From Heliocidaris tuberculata (lineage: Eukaryota > Echinodermata > Echinoidea > Camarodonta > Echinometridae), in contig CM046837.1 in assembly GCA_025618425.1 (NCBI GenBank), positions 26,779,793 to 26,843,792 on the forward strand: 64,000 nt of DNA, given 5' to 3'. Under the pieces are notes generated by a model, which saw nothing but the letters and a program-made list of their open reading frames with translations, made no database searches and was not told where the DNA came from. Below, piece by piece: positions 62,316 to 64,000 of the stretch (position 1 is the stretch's first letter; each line of letters starts with the position of its first letter). The translations under genes were made by a program, and so were the position numbers.

Positions 62316-63286
62316 CATTTTGGTGCAATTTGCAATTTCATACTATTAATTGGTAGTGCGCAAGTCGCATTATAAGATTGCAAATCGAATCCAGGCCTGT
62401 TAAAACATTGCCAACGCTTTCAAAGGGACATTCAGACGAATTTTACATTCATCTCGTGAATAGGATACAACCTGAAGTACTATCACGGTGAAGAGGAAAG
62501 CAAGTACAACATTTTGGTACAATTTGCAATCTCATACTATTAGTTAGTAGTGCGTAAGTCGCATTATAAGATTGCAAATCGAATGAAAGCCTAGTAATAC
62601 ATTGCCAACGCTTTTCATAGGACATTTAGACGAATTTTACATTTATCTCGTGAATAGGATACAACCTGAAATACTATCATGGTGAAGAGGAAAGCAAGTA
62701 CAACATTTTGGTGCAATTTGCAATTTCATGCTATTAATTAGTAGTGCGCAAGTCGTAATATAAGATTGGAACTCGAATCCAGGCTTTTTTAAACATTGCC
62801 AACGCTTTCAAAGGGACATTCAGACGAATTTTACATTTATCTCATGAATAGGATACAACCTGAAATACTATCATGGTGAAGAGGAAAGCAAGTACAACCT
62901 CGTGGTGCAATTTGCAATCTCATACGATTAGTCAGTAGTGCGCAAGTTGCATTATAAGATTGCAAATCGAATGAAAGCCTAGTAATACATTGCCAACGCT
63001 TTTCATGGGACATTTAGACGAATTTTACATTTATCTCGTGAATAGGATACAACCTAAAAATACTATCATGGTGAAGAGGAAAGCAAGTAAAACATTTTGG
63101 TACAATTTGCAATCTCATACTATTAGTTAGTAGTGCGTAAGTCGCATTATAAGATTGCAAATCGAATGAAAGCCTAGTAATACATTGCCAACGCTTTTCA
63201 TGGGACATTTAGACGAATTTTACATTCATCTCGTGAATAGGATACAACCTGAAATACTATCATGGTGAAGAGGAAAGCAAGTACAA

Positions 63287-63368
63287 CATTATGGTGCAAT
63301 TTTACATTTATCTCATGAATAGGATACAACCTGAAATACTATCATGGTGAAGAGGAAAGCAAGTACAA
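63287..63368 (+). repeat. E truncated monomer in B-E-C-D module
   Basis: 82 bp; flanked by B (63093) and C (63369) as at 33411, but ending CCTGAAATAC. Confidence 0.88.
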
Positions 63369-63752
63369 CATTTTGGTGCAATTTGCAATTTCATATTATT
63401 AATTGGTAGTGCGCAAGTCGCATTATAAGATTGCGAATCGAATGAAAAACCTATTAAAACATGATTGCCAACGCTTTCAAAGGGATTTTCAGACGAATCT
63501 TACATCTTCTATGCACACTTGGATGCTTTATAACTTTCCAACGCGAATAGGATAGAAGCTGAAAATACTGCCATGCTGTAGAAGAGCGCAAGTACAACAT
63601 TTTGGTGCAATTTGCATCCTCATCTGATTAGTCAGTAGTCGCATTATAAGATTGCAAATCGAATGAAAGCCTAGTAATACATTGCCAACGCTTTTCATGG
63701 GACATTTAGACGAATTTTACATTCATCTCGTAAATAGGATACAACCTGAAAT

Positions 63753-63791
63753 AGCATGGTAGCATGGTAGCATGATAGCATGATAGCATGG
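63753..63791 (+). repeat. GCATGRTA mini-array, expanded by one step
   Basis: 39 bp: two AGCATGGT, two AGCATGAT, then AGCATGG. It is the only run with one more 8-bp step, and its D unit is 215 bp (207 + 8), as expected for a slippage gain. Confidence 0.93.
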
Positions 63792-64000
63792 TGAAGAGGA
63801 AAGCAAGTACAACATTTTGGTGCAACTTGCAATTTCATACTATTAATTGGTAGTGCGCAAGTCGCATTATCAGATTGCAAATCGAATCCATACCTGTTAA
63901 AACATTGCCAACGTTTTCAAAAGGACATTTAGACGAATTTTACATTCATCTCGTGAATAGGATACAACCTGAAATACTATCATGGTGAAGAGGAAAGCAA

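Larger units (their letters stand above)
1..64000. repeat. Satellite DNA array, about 195-bp monomer, higher-order structure
   Basis: The sequence is one tandem array from first to last base. Landmarks such as GCCAACGCTTTCAAAGGG (or TTTTCATGGG), GACGAATTTTACAT, GAATAGGATACAACCTG and AGCAAGTACAAC recur every 186-231 bp in one orientation only. All inter-landmark distances are explained by classes A, B, B186, C, D and E. Units group into a 32-slot, about 6.23-kb higher-order repeat. No unique flank is reached at either end. Known context: satellites with HOR structure are typical of eukaryotic centromeric and pericentromeric heterochromatin; that assignment is inference here. I did not recognise the family. 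No CENP-B-box match (NTTCGNNNNANNCGGGN) was seen by eye. Confidence 0.99.
62122..64000 (+). repeat. HOR mosaic tail, runs off the window
   Basis: Starts with an E-loss slot 12 unit (62122), slot 2-like A (62316), slot 4-like B, an A unit, two B units (the second at 63093 with AAGTAAAACATTTTGG), E (63287), C (63369), D (63598, 215 bp) and a slot 17-like A (63813) with AATCCATACCTG, cut by the window end. The order B-E-C-D-A(CCATACCTG) is the same as 33217-34120, so this is the same rearranged HOR type. The C unit has TCTATGCACACTTGG instead of the usual TTTGCAGACTTGG. Confidence 0.85.

Noticed and set aside
1..64000. CRISPR array
   Set aside because: Units are contiguous and similar over their full length with no unique spacers, and they are much too long for repeat-spacer units.
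1..64000. Tandem RNA genes (5S rRNA, tRNA or snRNA clusters)
   Set aside because: I saw no tRNA box A/B arrangement, conserved 5S core or snRNA Sm-site context in the monomer, and units vary in the middle where an RNA gene would be constrained.
1..64000. CENP-B box that would support centromere identity
   Set aside because: TTCG occurs (for example AATTCGCAATCTC) but is not followed by the A and CGGG positions of the box; no match was found by eye.
1..64000. Telomeric or subtelomeric repeats
   Set aside because: No TTAGGG-, TTTAGGG- or TTAGG-type runs were seen.

Overview
The whole window is a single tandem-repeat (satellite) array. I find no unique-sequence stretch and no credible protein-coding gene, tRNA, rRNA, transposon or CRISPR array. 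Every monomer I could align is in the same head-to-tail orientation, and the array runs off both ends, so its true size exceeds 64 kb. One family of about 186-231 bp units (basic unit 194-195 bp, roughly 37% G+C counted by hand on one unit) fills everything, at an estimated 330 units. Such an array, with units near nucleosome-repeat length, indicates eukaryotic heterochromatin, with centromeric or pericentromeric satellite the leading hypothesis. I cannot name the species, and nothing in the sequence proves centromere function.

Monomer classes: A (194 bp, carries AATCCAGGC), B (194-195 bp, carries AATGAAAGCCTAGTAATAC and TTTTCATGGG), B186 (B or A background with an 8-bp deletion), C (about 226-231 bp, carries an extra internal segment of about 30 bp around GCAGACTTGGATGC), D (207-222 bp, a B186-like unit with an 8-bp GCATGATA mini-array) and E (82 bp, a monomer with 112 bp deleted). 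In copy 1 these form a higher-order repeat (HOR) of 32 slots and 6,237 bp; two consecutive full copies at 17707-30161 measure 6,227 and 6,228 bp. Slot order: 1 A, 2 A, 3 A, 4 B, 5 A, 6 E, 7 C, 8 B, 9 A, 10 C, 11 B186, 12 A, 13 E, 14 A, 15 C, 16 D, 17 A, 18 C, 19-22 B, 23 A, 24 C, 25 B186, 26 A, 27 D, 28 A, 29 C, 30 B, 31 C, 32 B186.

Layout: full HOR copy 1 (1-6237); copy 2, slots 1-20 (6238-9754); an indel-rich divergent HOR block (9755-15471); a copy lacking slots 12-25 (15472-17706); full copies 3 and 4 (17707-30161); a rearranged mosaic (30162-38141); slots 14-32 (38142-41817); a second mosaic stretch (41818-49886); slots 1-11 (49887-52164); a recent 3,311-bp tandem duplication (52165-58786); slots 26-32 (58787-60231); slots 1-11 lacking slot 4 (60232-62121); and a final mosaic tail (62122-64000). 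Monomer boundaries are placed at the C of the recurring ACAAC|ATTTTGG junction (written ACAA-C-ATTTTGG); this phase is a convention.

The interest lies in how the array evolves. Length classes can be explained by a few discrete indels, several with short flanking repeats. Chimeric monomers mark unequal-exchange junctions, and linked private variants let one trace HOR haplotypes. The many 60-92 aa open frames on both strands are periodic by-products of the monomer and are not annotated as genes.
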